Under the pieces are notes generated by a model. That model ran no database searches. It saw nothing but the letters and a program-made list of their open reading frames with translations, and was not told the DNA's origin. Of a stretch of DNA of 35,034 nt, positions 22,277 through 30,932 are shown piece by piece (the stretch's first letter is position 1; each line of letters starts with the position of its first letter). The DNA is from a virus, in the IMG/VR virus record IMGVR_UViG_3300032356_000153, positions 1 through 35,034 of that record; one strand, given 5' to 3'. The translations under genes were made by a program, and so were the position numbers.

Positions 22277-24328
22277 TCAGAGGACATTCGATTTGATCTT
22301 GGCCCCCCGGTAGAATGTGCCAAGCCCATCGCGGTCCCGGCGCAAACCCAGACGCCTCCATTCCGCAGCCATGGCAGTGCTGCTTTTGGGCTTGTGGCCA
22401 TTCTCATCACACCATTGCCGGTACTCCTGATAAAGCGTGGCGGCCCGGACCTCGGCAAGTTCTTCGAATATGAGACGCTCGGCGGCAAAAGCCGCGGTCA
22501 CATCGCAGCTTTCCCTGTACTCGTCGCTGGTGGCCTGCACAGCTGCGGGCAGGCAGAAATTCCCTCTTTGGCGCAGCCTTCGGAGGCCTTCCAGGGCCCA
22601 GTTAAGGATGCCTGATGCCTCGGCGGCGAGTTTCTTGCGAAGGGTAGTATCGGGCTGGCTCACCTTCCGGCAACATTGGACAATGGCGACACGCCGGAAA
22701 ATTCCTGCGGCGACTTCAGAAGTGCGCGGCAGGTCGTTGCATGCCCACAAAATTTTGGCGCGCGGGCGGAGAATAACCGGGTCCCGGTATTTGAGATCGA
22801 TCATGATTGGCTCACCGCTGATGATCGCTGAAATCAGTGAGGTTGAGCGAACGAATTCGGCCGGCTGTTCCGTGGCCACAGCGAGCCTCCGGCCGATCAG
22901 TTTGCACAGGGCGAAAGGGGTCCTCTCAATTTCGTGCAGCCCCAACGGCACGCAGGCTGCGCCCAAGAGCGCCTCGAACCCGGCTACAATCGTCGACTTC
23001 CCCGATCCGGGTGGCCCGTGCAGCCAAACGGCCCGCTCGAGGCTAGTATCTCCGGTAAGGCAGTAACCCGCGTATTCTTGAAGAAAATCAATCGTCTCTT
23101 GATCGGCAACGTTTTCCATTAAGACGCGGAGCCAGGTTTCTGGTCTGGCCGCGGGGTCGTATGGGTAGGGGGCGCAGAAGGTCGACTTGTGATCTTGATG
23201 GTGCTCCGTTGGCTCGATCCTCTCCAGGTCAATCGTCGCGTTTTGGCAGGGCCACCATCCCATGCCTTCGTCCCACCACTCCGGGGTCCGATAGGCCAGC
23301 GATTCTGCCACCTCGCGGACGCTCCTGATTCGGCCAGAACCGAGCGACAACCCAAATTCGCGACAAATAGACTCGACATGAAACAGGATCGATTGATCGA
23401 TCTGTTCTCGCGCTTGTTCCTGCCAGATTCGCCCGGTCCATACGTACCAGCTGCCCACCGACCAGACCGCGGGGCCTGCCACCGCCAGCCAGCTCCGCGC
23501 AAGGTCGGCGTCAGTTGGTTTGCGTTTTTCGGGAACGGTCTGCTGCGCAGGCTGCTGTTCTGGGGCAGGCATATCCACAGCCGTCGCCAAGAGCATGGGC
23601 AACAGATCGCGCAACTGATCAGTAGCCAAATCGGCTGCATCTCCACCCGGGGGTAGTTGCACCGCCCCCTCGGGGAGGCAGCGAACACGCTTGGCGCCGG
23701 CCTCATAGCACAGCTGTGCAACATCTGCGGCATATCGGCGGCCGGCCTCGTCGTTGTCGGGCCAAAGGACAATCTCCCTGCCCTTGGCCCATGACCAATC
23801 CGCTTTGGATGCGGCTTGGGCTCCCCCTGGCGATGTCGTGGCCAAAGCGCCCGCGGCGCGCAGGGCGTCGACGCACTTTTCGCCCTCCACAACCCAGATG
23901 GGGATATTAGCCTTAGCCTTCAGCAGCTCCTGCAAGTGAAGACATGGCCGCTTGGCTGGAGCGCCAGGTTCCCAGCGACCGTTCACCGGCCGGAACGGTC
24001 GTATCTTTTTGCCATTTGGCCCATCCCAGCGAGCCACGGCCATTGCTGGTGTGCCCTCAGCCCAGCGGTAGACCCAAAGCCGGTTGGCATCCTCAGGCAG
24101 GCCATCCCAACTGCTGCTTGGCGTGCCAGAAATGCCCAAGGCGCCTAGAATCTCTTGGAACGAACAGCCGGCGTGGCATTTGAGCAGGACCTTGCCAGTT
24201 GCACCAATGCCTATCGAGAGGCTCTGGTGCTGGTCGTCGTGGGCTGGGCATCTCGCCACCCACCCCGATCGCGTCCTGCGCACACCTAGGAGGCGCGGCA
24301 ATATGTCATCAACGGTTATTTGGGCCAT
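22277..24328 (-). CDS. Primase-helicase (P4/D5-type)
   Basis: 683-aa protein. ATG 24328 is preceded by GGAGG nine bases upstream, so it is preferred to a longer frame start at 24364. Domains: CHC2-like zinc site (Cys27, His30, Cys51, Cys55), TOPRIM with VVEGEK and LWPDNDEAG, then a D5_N/superfamily 3 helicase with Walker A GPPGSGKST near residue 440, and a C-terminal segment ('LYQEYRQWCDENG' to 'FYRGAKIK') resembling the winged helix of P4-type primases. It should prime and unwind phage DNA. The C-terminal region is the likely binder of the iterons at 260-764. It overlaps the preceding small gene by 20 bases. Confidence 0.92.
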   Translation of the reverse strand: MAQITVDDILPRLLGVRRTRSGWVARCPAHDDQHQSLSIGIGATGKVLLKCHAGCSFQEILGALGISGTPSSSWDGLPEDANRLWVYRWAEGTPAMAVARWDGPNGKKIRPFRPVNGRWEPGAPAKRPCLHLQELLKAKANIPIWVVEGEKCVDALRAAGALATTSPGGAQAASKADWSWAKGREIVLWPDNDEAGRRYAADVAQLCYEAGAKRVRCLPEGAVQLPPGGDAADLATDQLRDLLPMLLATAVDMPAPEQQPAQQTVPEKRKPTDADLARSWLAVAGPAVWSVGSWYVWTGRIWQEQAREQIDQSILFHVESICREFGLSLGSGRIRSVREVAESLAYRTPEWWDEGMGWWPCQNATIDLERIEPTEHHQDHKSTFCAPYPYDPAARPETWLRVLMENVADQETIDFLQEYAGYCLTGDTSLERAVWLHGPPGSGKSTIVAGFEALLGAACVPLGLHEIERTPFALCKLIGRRLAVATEQPAEFVRSTSLISAIISGEPIMIDLKYRDPVILRPRAKILWACNDLPRTSEVAAGIFRRVAIVQCCRKVSQPDTTLRKKLAAEASGILNWALEGLRRLRQRGNFCLPAAVQATSDEYRESCDVTAAFAAERLIFEELAEVRAATLYQEYRQWCDENGHKPKSSTAMAAEWRRLGLRRDRDGLGTFYRGAKIKSNVL

Positions 24329-24617
24329 CTTGCTCTGCCTCCTGGAGGAGAGCCGCCCTGGCAATGGCTTGCAGCTCAGAATCTTCCGTCAGCTCGCCTA
24401 TGGCCCTCACCAGCTGCCACATGGGCCTGTTCGGGATACATTCGTCGAGCCGGATCCTATATCGCCTTGCCAGGATATGGTTGGCCCGCACCCAGGCCGG
24501 GTATTCGGATTGCACGATTACGCGTTGCACCGCGGCCTGGACATCGTCCGGACTCACAAATCCGGCCCGGCGCAACACTCTCATGGCGGCGTCGTATTGA
24601 TCAACCTGCTTGCTCAT
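24309..24617 (-). CDS. Small helical protein upstream of primase-helicase
   Basis: 102-aa, charged, helical protein with no motif I recognise. GAGG lies eight bases before ATG 24617. It overlaps the primase-helicase gene by 20 bases and lies in the same operon, so a replication accessory (loader or inhibitor) is possible but unsupported by sequence. Confidence 0.7.
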   Translation of the reverse strand: MSKQVDQYDAAMRVLRRAGFVSPDDVQAAVQRVIVQSEYPAWVRANHILARRYRIRLDECIPNRPMWQLVRAIGELTEDSELQAIARAALLQEAEQDGPNNR

Positions 24618-24619
24618 GT

Positions 24620-24706
24620 TTATTCCTCGGGGTCGGTCACCTCCACCGTGATGTACGGGGCATCGCCGCCCCAGTGCTTTGTCAGTTCTCCAACAGATTC
24701 ATACAC
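24620..24706 (-). CDS. Possible 28-aa ORF between methyltransferase and small helical gene
   Basis: A GTG-start frame ending HWGGDAPYITVEVTDPEE and stopping two bases before ATG 24617 fills the only gap in this part of the operon. The frame is open further upstream inside the methyltransferase gene, where AAAGGAGGTGA occurs, but no good start follows that site. Amino-acid use looks protein-like; evidence is slim. Confidence 0.25.
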   Translation of the reverse strand: MYESVGELTKHWGGDAPYITVEVTDPEE

Positions 24707-25659
24707 CGGAAGAAATCCGACCGAACCGAAGGCGCCGCAGTCACCTCCTTTCGCGAATGTGCTAATATCCTCCTGGCTATCCACGCAACGACAGGGACCG
24801 CCACTGCATTACCTAAAGCCCTGTACCTGGGAGAATGTGGACATGTGCAAATTGAAGTGTTGCCCAGGGCTCCACAGAGGCAGGTCCAGCCGTCCGGGAA
24901 GCCCTGCAGTCGCTCACACTCCAAAGGTGTAAACCTCCGTACCCCAACATGATCTACCAACACGTTCCTCACTGAGCTATCCCTTCCAGCCGTCGTGGGG
25001 CCCTTGAAGTAGTGAGAGACCAACGTATCCGCCTTCAGACCCGAGCCGCCAACCTCTCCAACGCTTGACGCAAAGGCTCCGTCAAACTCGTACCCCTCCT
25101 CGCGGCCCGCCGCAGTATTCCCCGGGCAGTCTTCGGGCTCAAGTAGTACTTTGGCGGGAGCGGTCCTGTCTCCAATATGTCCGACAACGAACACTCTCTT
25201 GCGTCGCTGGGGCAATCCGAACCATTGAGCGTCCAGCACTCGGTAGGCCCACCAATACCCCAAGTCCCCCAGCGACCGGAGGATGGCACCCATGTCCCAT
25301 CCTCTGCGCGACGACAGCATTCCAACGACGTTTTCGACAACAACCCACCTGGGACGCAAGCCAGCCACCAACCGGTGAAATTGCCACCACAACCCCGACT
25401 CGCTTCCACCCAAGCCCTTACGACCGCCTGCTGTGGAGAAATCTTGGCAGGGGAATCCCCCGCAAATAAGGTCAACCGGGTCAAGATCGTCCGCCTTGAT
25501 ACCTCTGATGTCTTTGAACCTTTTGATCCTCGGAAACCTCTCATTTAGCACTCTTAGGCAAAAGCGATCTATCTCAATTTGCCAAACGATATGGCACCCA
25601 GCCCTTTGAAACGCAAGGTCGAACCCCCCTATGCCAGCAAAAACACTGCCAATCTTCAT
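24682..25659 (-). CDS. C5-cytosine DNA methyltransferase
   Basis: 325-aa protein with all main Dcm-family motifs in order: I FAGIGGFDLAF (7-17), IV GGFPCQDFS with catalytic Cys71, VI ENV, VIII QRRKRVF, IX RRFTPLECERLQGFP and X GNAVAVPV near the C-terminus. It transfers a methyl group from S-adenosylmethionine to cytosine C5 in a specific site, probably to protect phage DNA from host restriction; no endonuclease partner is nearby. The target-recognition region between VIII and IX is short, and its specificity cannot be read. ATGA overlap with the RusA gene. Confidence 0.95.
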   Translation of the reverse strand: MKIGSVFAGIGGFDLAFQRAGCHIVWQIEIDRFCLRVLNERFPRIKRFKDIRGIKADDLDPVDLICGGFPCQDFSTAGGRKGLGGSESGLWWQFHRLVAGLRPRWVVVENVVGMLSSRRGWDMGAILRSLGDLGYWWAYRVLDAQWFGLPQRRKRVFVVGHIGDRTAPAKVLLEPEDCPGNTAAGREEGYEFDGAFASSVGEVGGSGLKADTLVSHYFKGPTTAGRDSSVRNVLVDHVGVRRFTPLECERLQGFPDGWTCLCGALGNTSICTCPHSPRYRALGNAVAVPVVAWIARRILAHSRKEVTAAPSVRSDFFRCMNLLEN

Positions 25660-26096
25660 AGAAACTCAACCACCACAGATGTCATGTCGGCATCGGCATA
25701 CTCTTTCGTGACCGCCTGATGGATAATCTGGCTGTCATCACGCCACACGACACCGGTTAATGCGTCCTCAACGGCCCTCAAGAGCTTGGTTAGATCGGGC
25801 TTAACTGTGGGATGCGCTGGAGCAGAGGACTTCACCGCCCCCCTAGTTGTGTAGTGTGCCTTTGGTCTTCGCAACCGGAAGACGATGAAAAGCCTAATCG
25901 GCTCAGAACGCGGGACCCAGTCTGCCGGCAATGCGCTCCGAGCCGCGTCTTGCACCATTGCCATCCATAGTCGCCCCCTCTCTCCTGTATTATCTGAGAC
26001 AGCGACGCCCACCGATCCATCCTTGCGACGAACAGGGAAGGCTCGCTTGCTGCCACGGGGGGCTGGCCTGCCGAGAATGTCAAAGCGGATTACCAT
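25656..26096 (-). CDS. RusA-like Holliday junction resolvase
   Basis: 146-aa protein from ATG 26096, because MVIRFDILGRPAPRGSKR aligns with the usual RusA N-terminus; TTG 26105 is a longer option. The family hallmark 'KPDLTKLLRAVEDALTGVVW' followed by DDSQI (about residues 98-122) contains the catalytic Asp residues. It resolves branched DNA during recombination or before packaging. It lies between the 275-aa clamp-like candidate and the methyltransferase, with a four-base overlap to the latter. Confidence 0.92.
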   Translation of the reverse strand: MVIRFDILGRPAPRGSKRAFPVRRKDGSVGVAVSDNTGERGRLWMAMVQDAARSALPADWVPRSEPIRLFIVFRLRRPKAHYTTRGAVKSSAPAHPTVKPDLTKLLRAVEDALTGVVWRDDSQIIHQAVTKEYADADMTSVVVEFL

Positions 26097-26101
26097 AGAC
26101 T

Positions 26102-26929
26102 TCAAGGCGCTGAACGAAGTACCAACACCTGCGTGTTGCTCTGCTCGAATGCCAACTGGATGCCTCCGGGATCAAGAATGTGCATGTACACTTCATCGTT
26201 GGAGTCCAGGCACCGGATGGCACGCGCAAAAGAACTGGCGCGCACGGCAATTCTCACATCGAGTCCATAGCATGTCCCTAGAGCGGTTGCTGGCGGCTCC
26301 AAGTTCGTCCCGTCTGACGACGACCATGCGATGCATTGTGCGCTCATCCATGGCGCGTGAAATCTGATGAAATAGGCTGTGGGCTTTTTCGCCTCAGGCC
26401 GTGACGCCCAGCCGTCGTGCAGCTTTTGCAATCGGCTTTTGTTGGTCCCAATGGACAACATAGGGGTGTGTTCGTAGTAATCTCGCAGCAACCACGTGTC
26501 CCAGATAGAATGCTCACAAATCCCGCTGACGGGTTTGGTCTCGCATTTCTCCGCGGCGCCCGGCACTGTTGCGAGCCGAATGCGCGCCTGCATGCCCTTG
26601 CGATCGACAGTAGATATTCTGATTTCCACGCGGCTTTTGCAGTCCTTGAAAGGCGCCAAGGCATTCAGAAAGTCGTGGGGCCTCATGCTGACGGCTCGCG
26701 GCCTTTTTGTTCGCGTGGTTGCGCCAACTATCGGACTGTCAAGGACCACGTATACCAGCGGTTCCAAGTAGGCGACGCAGCGTAATACGCGTTGGTAGCC
26801 GTCACCTTGTAGATACAACCAGAGAATTTCATGCTTCTCTGGAGGATAGTCCCCAAGGATATCGGAGATGCGCTCGTACAGGCGCTGGATCTGCTCGGCT
26901 TCAAGTGTGATCGATGCGATCAGACTCAT
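26102..26929 (-). CDS. Unknown replication-operon protein, possibly clamp-like
   Basis: 275-aa protein. ATG 26929 is preceded by GAGGAGC, a good ribosome-binding site. I recognise no family directly. The N-terminal ~110 residues alternate strand and helix ('AEQIQRLYERISDILGD', 'VSMRPHDFLNALAPFKDC') and the C-terminus has 'VRASSFARAIRCLDSNDEVYM', ending 'FEQSNTQVLVLRSAP'. Both recall one domain of a sliding clamp, and a true DnaN gene lies next but one upstream. A diverged second clamp or a clamp-interacting factor is a guess. It overlaps the membrane zinc-ribbon gene by 29 bases. Confidence 0.7.
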   Translation of the reverse strand: MSLIASITLEAEQIQRLYERISDILGDYPPEKHEILWLYLQGDGYQRVLRCVAYLEPLVYVVLDSPIVGATTRTKRPRAVSMRPHDFLNALAPFKDCKSRVEIRISTVDRKGMQARIRLATVPGAAEKCETKPVSGICEHSIWDTWLLRDYYEHTPMLSIGTNKSRLQKLHDGWASRPEAKKPTAYFIRFHAPWMSAQCIAWSSSDGTNLEPPATALGTCYGLDVRIAVRASSFARAIRCLDSNDEVYMHILDPGGIQLAFEQSNTQVLVLRSAP

Positions 26930-27110
26930 AAACTTGCTCCTCTCCACGCTTGGGATTCCGGTACGGACAGGGGTCGTTAATGTGCCAGGCGCCACAAGTC
27001 TTGCAGCGCGTTAGGCTCAGGAGAATGATCATGGACGCCATAACTATGACCCAGGCCAGGAATACGGCCAGGGCCACGAACTCAAGGATTTCGAGCAACG
27101 TTGCCAACAT
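26901..27110 (-). CDS. Small membrane protein with zinc-ribbon tail
   Basis: 69-aa protein. ATG 27110 follows GAGGAGG at five bases. A long hydrophobic segment (about residues 6-34) is followed by CKTCGAWHINDPCPY, a three-cysteine plus histidine motif likely to bind zinc on the cytoplasmic or periplasmic side. It sits between DnaN and the 275-aa gene. A role in anchoring replication to the membrane or in host takeover is speculative. Confidence 0.75.
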   Translation of the reverse strand: MLATLLEILEFVALAVFLAWVIVMASMIILLSLTRCKTCGAWHINDPCPYRNPKRGEEQVYESDRIDHT

Positions 27111-27127
27111 AATTGCCTCCTCGAGGC

Positions 27128-28330
27128 TCAGCCAACGCTCCTCATCGGCGCGATGTAACATACTTTGCCATTATCGCCGTCAGTGAGGCAAATCGGCTGG
27201 TCGCCCCAGCCAACTTGCAGGTGGATCGTTTCATCGTCGGCCGCATTCAAGAAGTCTAGCACGTAGCGCGGGTTCAGCCGCGTTTCCACCTTTTCCCCAG
27301 AGAACGACAGAGGCGTTACGCGTTCGATTGCGCGCCCGTCGACGGACCGGATAACCATGGCCTCATCAAAACTTAGAACCATGCCAAAGGCGGACGGATC
27401 CTGCGCAACCAACGAAATGCGTTGCACTGCCCGCAGAAAATCGTTTCGATCGATGCTAACCCGCGCCTTTGATTCCAAGCCATGGATCACCTGACGATAA
27501 TTCGGATATGTGCTGTCTATGAGCTTGGCCTTGAGCTCAAGGCTTTCGAGATTGTGGCACTCGCTGCATGTCATTGTGATATGATCATTCGTTAATCGAA
27601 CCTCAACAGCGCCGCTTTCCCGGGCCTGCGCCGCAAGCGCTCGAGTGATCATGTCCACGGCGGCCACGGGAACCACATATTGGGCGGCACCCCTGGCGGG
27701 TTCATCTAGCTTGCGCTCAACAATCGCTAAGCGCCTGCCGTCAGTTGATACAAGGCGTAACGAGTCATCGTTAAATTCGAACAAAACGGACTCTAATACG
27801 TACCGATTATCCGAACCGTCCGATGCGGCATAACGCCCCCCGCGCAACATAGCAGCGAGTTCGTTTCCGGTGAATTTTGCGGATAGGTCCGGCTTGCGTT
27901 CAACGGTCACAGCCTCTGGGTTGCGCCAATCGGCGCTTCCTATTGCTTCTGGGAAATCCGCCGGATCTGGAGTATGAAGGCAGTATTCACAGTCGCCGGC
28001 GGCGATGTTTATCCCCGTTTCGCTTAACCTGGATATCTGCGTTTCCCGCTGATCGAACAGCTTGACAAGTGCAAGAGTCGTCTTCATGGGAAGAAGCAAA
28101 TCCCGTTTCACCTTGCCTTGGCTCCTGCATGGAATTTCGGCGGTAAGGCGTGCGTCCAGGCTTGTGCAGCAGATCTCTAGTACTTCCGGATAATCCTGGT
28201 CGCCGCTTTGCTTCGGCAACAACCGGAGCCGCGCGCATAACAGCGCGGGAATAAGGCATATTCTTGGCACCGCCGGCGCCACGACTGATAGCGCCGCTCG
28301 CAATGTCTTGGTTTCAATTGTCAGTTTCAT
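27128..28330 (-). CDS. dnaN: DNA polymerase III beta sliding clamp
   Basis: 400-aa protein of the DnaN family with three clamp domains. Visible signatures are the N-terminal 'KLTIETKTLRAALSVVAPAV', the mid-protein 'LRLVSTDGRRLAIVE' and 'TYPNYRQVI', and the C-terminal 'GKVCYIAPMRSV' that matches the family's terminal strand. As a dimer it would encircle DNA and tether polymerase. No polymerase or clamp loader is encoded here, so it must work with host enzymes, perhaps replacing the host clamp. The start overlaps the nuclease stop (ATGA). Confidence 0.95.
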   Translation of the reverse strand: MKLTIETKTLRAALSVVAPAVPRICLIPALLCARLRLLPKQSGDQDYPEVLEICCTSLDARLTAEIPCRSQGKVKRDLLLPMKTTLALVKLFDQRETQISRLSETGINIAAGDCEYCLHTPDPADFPEAIGSADWRNPEAVTVERKPDLSAKFTGNELAAMLRGGRYAASDGSDNRYVLESVLFEFNDDSLRLVSTDGRRLAIVERKLDEPARGAAQYVVPVAAVDMITRALAAQARESGAVEVRLTNDHITMTCSECHNLESLELKAKLIDSTYPNYRQVIHGLESKARVSIDRNDFLRAVQRISLVAQDPSAFGMVLSFDEAMVIRSVDGRAIERVTPLSFSGEKVETRLNPRYVLDFLNAADDETIHLQVGWGDQPICLTDGDNGKVCYIAPMRSVG

Positions 28331-29436
28331 GGCTGTTCCTTGGCTAACTGATCGATCGGCAGACGAATGCGCCGATCAAGCTCGATTCCATCGGTTTCGG
28401 AAATCCTCACTTCGACCCCGGTCTGTTCGGCCAGTTGAGCAATAGCGAGGTCCGGCGCCTTGTGCTCCTTGCGGAAAAGCGCGCGCAAGGCAGGCATTGA
28501 AACCGATATGGCCGAGGTCCAATCTTGCTCATAGAGGAGGGATAGCCGCGCCAAGAATTCCGGCGTCGGCCGGCCCAACTCGACGCGGCTTCTCTTGATG
28601 CGCTTCAGCCCGGCCTGCGCTAGTTCCTCGTCGGCGGCTCCAGCTAGAATAGGGCGTAACTGCTCTAACATGTCCTCAATCACTCGGCGAATGAGGAGCA
28701 GCTTGGCGTACGCTTTCGCAGGCTGAGCCGGTAATTCGGCTTTTGGCGGTACAGCCTGAATGAGGGCCGCCCGATGTGCGCAGACATGTCGCCCCGGACA
28801 AGCCTGGCACCAGTGACCAGGTTGGAAGAAATCTCTCCGATGCGTGGCAGCCAGGATCTCGGCAACAACCATCTCTGCCTCCGCATGATGTGCGGTGGCT
28901 GTTTTCCAGACCTTCTGCTCGTCCACATAGAGGAGGTAACCAATCGCCGGCTGCATCGTCGCCGCCGACCAGAATGCGGACATGGCGATAATCTGGGCGC
29001 GCGCGAACCAGGAGAACAAAGGATCGTCCGAGCGACCGGTTTTGTAGTCGATGATCTTTATCCTGTCCGCAGTCCGGCACCAAAGGTCCGGCCTGGCGGA
29101 AAACACGTCTTCGTCTGAGGCGTCGTAGGAAAGCGCGATGCCCTGCGACGTTTTCCGGAAGTATACCCGGGTTTCGCGTTCCAGCTTTCCATCGATGGCA
29201 TCGCCCACAATGGCTTGAGTGGTCTCGAGCGCCCACCGCACGGCCTCTGTGTCAGCCGTATTGTCCAGTTTATCAGGGCAGCGAGCCTCGATGGCGGCGT
29301 GGATGGCTGTCCCGCGGGACTGCTCAGGCGTGGCCTCGGGCAGGGCGCGCGCCTGCATGGCCTCGGCACGCATCTGTATTGAGCCGGGGCAGAGAAGGGC
29401 CAGGCCCGTCTGGCTGGCAGTAAGCGTTGGTCTCAT
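28327..29436 (-). CDS. Cas4/RecB-like PD-(D/E)XK nuclease
   Basis: 369-aa protein from ATG 29436, with GGAGG nine bases upstream. It opens with 'TASQTGLALLCPGS' as in DUF2800/Cas4-like nucleases, then RGTAIHAAIE, the catalytic RPDLW and IIDYKTGR (motifs II and III), and a C-terminal cysteine cluster CQACPGRHVC. With the N-terminal cysteine this could bind an Fe-S cluster. Likely a DNA exonuclease acting with the adjacent recombination protein, whose gene overlaps by four bases. Polarity of degradation cannot be inferred. Confidence 0.85.
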   Translation of the reverse strand: MRPTLTASQTGLALLCPGSIQMRAEAMQARALPEATPEQSRGTAIHAAIEARCPDKLDNTADTEAVRWALETTQAIVGDAIDGKLERETRVYFRKTSQGIALSYDASDEDVFSARPDLWCRTADRIKIIDYKTGRSDDPLFSWFARAQIIAMSAFWSAATMQPAIGYLLYVDEQKVWKTATAHHAEAEMVVAEILAATHRRDFFQPGHWCQACPGRHVCAHRAALIQAVPPKAELPAQPAKAYAKLLLIRRVIEDMLEQLRPILAGAADEELAQAGLKRIKRSRVELGRPTPEFLARLSLLYEQDWTSAISVSMPALRALFRKEHKAPDLAIAQLAEQTGVEVRISETDGIELDRRIRLPIDQLAKEQP

Positions 29437-30470
29437 TGGCCGCCTCCAGCGCGCTGCTTCAGTTCGCGTTCGATATCGATTGCCCGTGCAGACAGGGCGT
29501 CCCAATACGTTGCCACCGCCTGCTCGAGGGGCATTTCGGTTGGCAGAATGCCCAAGCGGAATGCCGCGGCAATCCACTCAGCCTCTGTGACCTTGAGTTT
29601 TTTAAGGTGAAGCCTGATAAGCTTCACCTTGGCCTCTTTCATGTTCGCTGGAGGGGGCTCTGCCGGGCCTCCCGTGGCGCTTGGAGGTTGCCCGCCGGGT
29701 TCTGGCCCGCGGGCATTCTCGTCTACTGGGGGGAACGCGATGTCCGGCGTTGTCTCCTCATCAGCAATGGCCTGAGCGATTGCGGCCAACCGGCCGATGT
29801 GCGCTTCAGTTGCCTCGTCCCAGGAGTTGATGCCCAGCCTCCGCAGGGCCCGCGCTTCGGAGACGCCAATTTGGGCCAGCCAGGCCTTGGCCTTTGCCAG
29901 CCGCTTCGGGTCGGCCTTGCCCGCTCCTGCCTGCCCAATTGCCTGCTGGCAGGCAGTCATGACCGCGTGCTTAATCGATTGCGGCACGACGGCAAAAATG
30001 GCGTCCCGCAGGGCCTTCTTGGCTGCGGCCTTGGCGACGACCAGCTTCAGGCGCTCATCGTAGAGCTTACCATCTCGGTACCTGCATGACTCGCGGCACT
30101 CCACGCGAATGGCGTTGTTGGATTCCAGGTCCCATGCCATCGCGGAGGCAACGACGTATGTATCGCCGATCTCCTCGATTTTGGAAGCACAACGCAGGTT
30201 GCCCCACGAAGAGGCAATGATCTCCGCCGCACGGATGCTCGGCCCCTCGGCCACGATTTCCTTGCCGCTCTTGTCCCGGCCGACCGGCCGCTGCCAAATA
30301 CATGAGGCCGCGGTGTCAAGATCAATCGTGGCCATTTCGACGGCCCTCTTGCGAGCGGCCGCCACATCGCGCGGGTAGCGCCGCGCCGTTGTGACCTGAA
30401 CGTCAATAGGGTCGCCAGAAGCGAGTGAGCCCACAGCTTGGATCGAACTGATTTCTGGTAGGTTTTTCAT
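29433..30470 (-). CDS. Predicted phage recombination/annealing protein
   Basis: 345-aa protein; ATG 30470 is chosen because the candidate promoter at 30568-30595 lies downstream of the longer frame's start at 30587. The core (about residues 35-165) carries GPSIRAAEIIASSWGN and 'RDGKLYDERLKLVVAKAAAK', features of a widespread phage family usually found beside Cas4/RecB-like nucleases and suspected to handle single-stranded DNA. A Pro/Gly-rich linker (about 245-275) leads to a small C-terminal helical domain. First gene of the leftward operon. Function is inferred from context. Confidence 0.75.
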   Translation of the reverse strand: MKNLPEISSIQAVGSLASGDPIDVQVTTARRYPRDVAAARKRAVEMATIDLDTAASCIWQRPVGRDKSGKEIVAEGPSIRAAEIIASSWGNLRCASKIEEIGDTYVVASAMAWDLESNNAIRVECRESCRYRDGKLYDERLKLVVAKAAAKKALRDAIFAVVPQSIKHAVMTACQQAIGQAGAGKADPKRLAKAKAWLAQIGVSEARALRRLGINSWDEATEAHIGRLAAIAQAIADEETTPDIAFPPVDENARGPEPGGQPPSATGGPAEPPPANMKEAKVKLIRLHLKKLKVTEAEWIAAAFRLGILPTEMPLEQAVATYWDALSARAIDIERELKQRAGGGQ

Positions 30471-30567
30471 GGCTTTGATGCGCCCGTTCGCCGCGGGCAG
30501 GCGCCTTTGGAGGAGCCCGCGCCCAGCTGGCACCAACGTGGAGGTGGGCGCTCGCCAACCTGGCCCT

Positions 30568-30595
30568 AGTATCCCTAAGCGCCGCATAAAGTCAA
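30568..30595 (-). promoter_or_regulatory. Candidate promoter of the leftward operon
   Basis: On the minus strand TTGACT (30595-30590), 16 bases and GATACT (30573-30568) form a reasonable sigma-70-type promoter. Transcription would start near 30560, about 90 bases before ATG 30470. An AT-rich palindrome sits just upstream of the -35. Confidence 0.5.
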
Positions 30596-30606
30596 TGGGA
30601 AACGTG

Positions 30607-30628
30607 AAATTTTTCTCAGAAAAAATTT
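30607..30628. promoter_or_regulatory. AT-rich imperfect palindrome upstream of leftward promoter
   Basis: AAATTTTTCT and AGAAAAAATTT form an almost perfect inverted repeat around one C, with one extra A in the right arm. Relative to the leftward promoter it covers about -45 to -70, suited to an UP element or regulator site. Confidence 0.45.
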
Positions 30629-30690
30629 GCGACGGATGGCGCTTTTGGCATGCTGCGTGCTATCAGTTGATGGTGCAAGATTTCGGTCGG

Positions 30691-30733
30691 CCAATTTTCT
30701 CCCCCGGAAACAACCCCCCGGGGGGGCTATTGG
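30691..30733. repeat. C/G-run palindrome within CCAAT/ATTGG arms
   Basis: CCAAT (30691-30695) and ATTGG (30729-30733) bracket CCCCC (30701-30705) and a CCCCCC/GGGGGGG run (30714-30726). The centre CCCCCCGGGGGG is a perfect 12-base palindrome. It could extrude as a hairpin in the divergent control region; function unknown. Confidence 0.55.
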
Positions 30734-30932
30734 TTGAAGAGATGGCCAACGCGCCCTGTCGGCGTCGCCGATGAGGCTTCTTGTCAATTCCGCCGCCGCA
30801 GATACGAGTAACTCATGAGCCGGGCGTTCACGGCGATCCGCGCACTTAATGGCTCGAGCCGTGGCTGCCTTGGCGGGAATCGGCGCGGGCAGTCGCCTCA
30901 CGCGTTACGCGGCCTTTTCAGAATGACTCAGG

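Noticed and set aside
24682-25659. Complete restriction-modification system
   Set aside because: Only the methyltransferase is present; neighbours are RusA and small replication-operon genes, with no endonuclease or Vsr-like gene.
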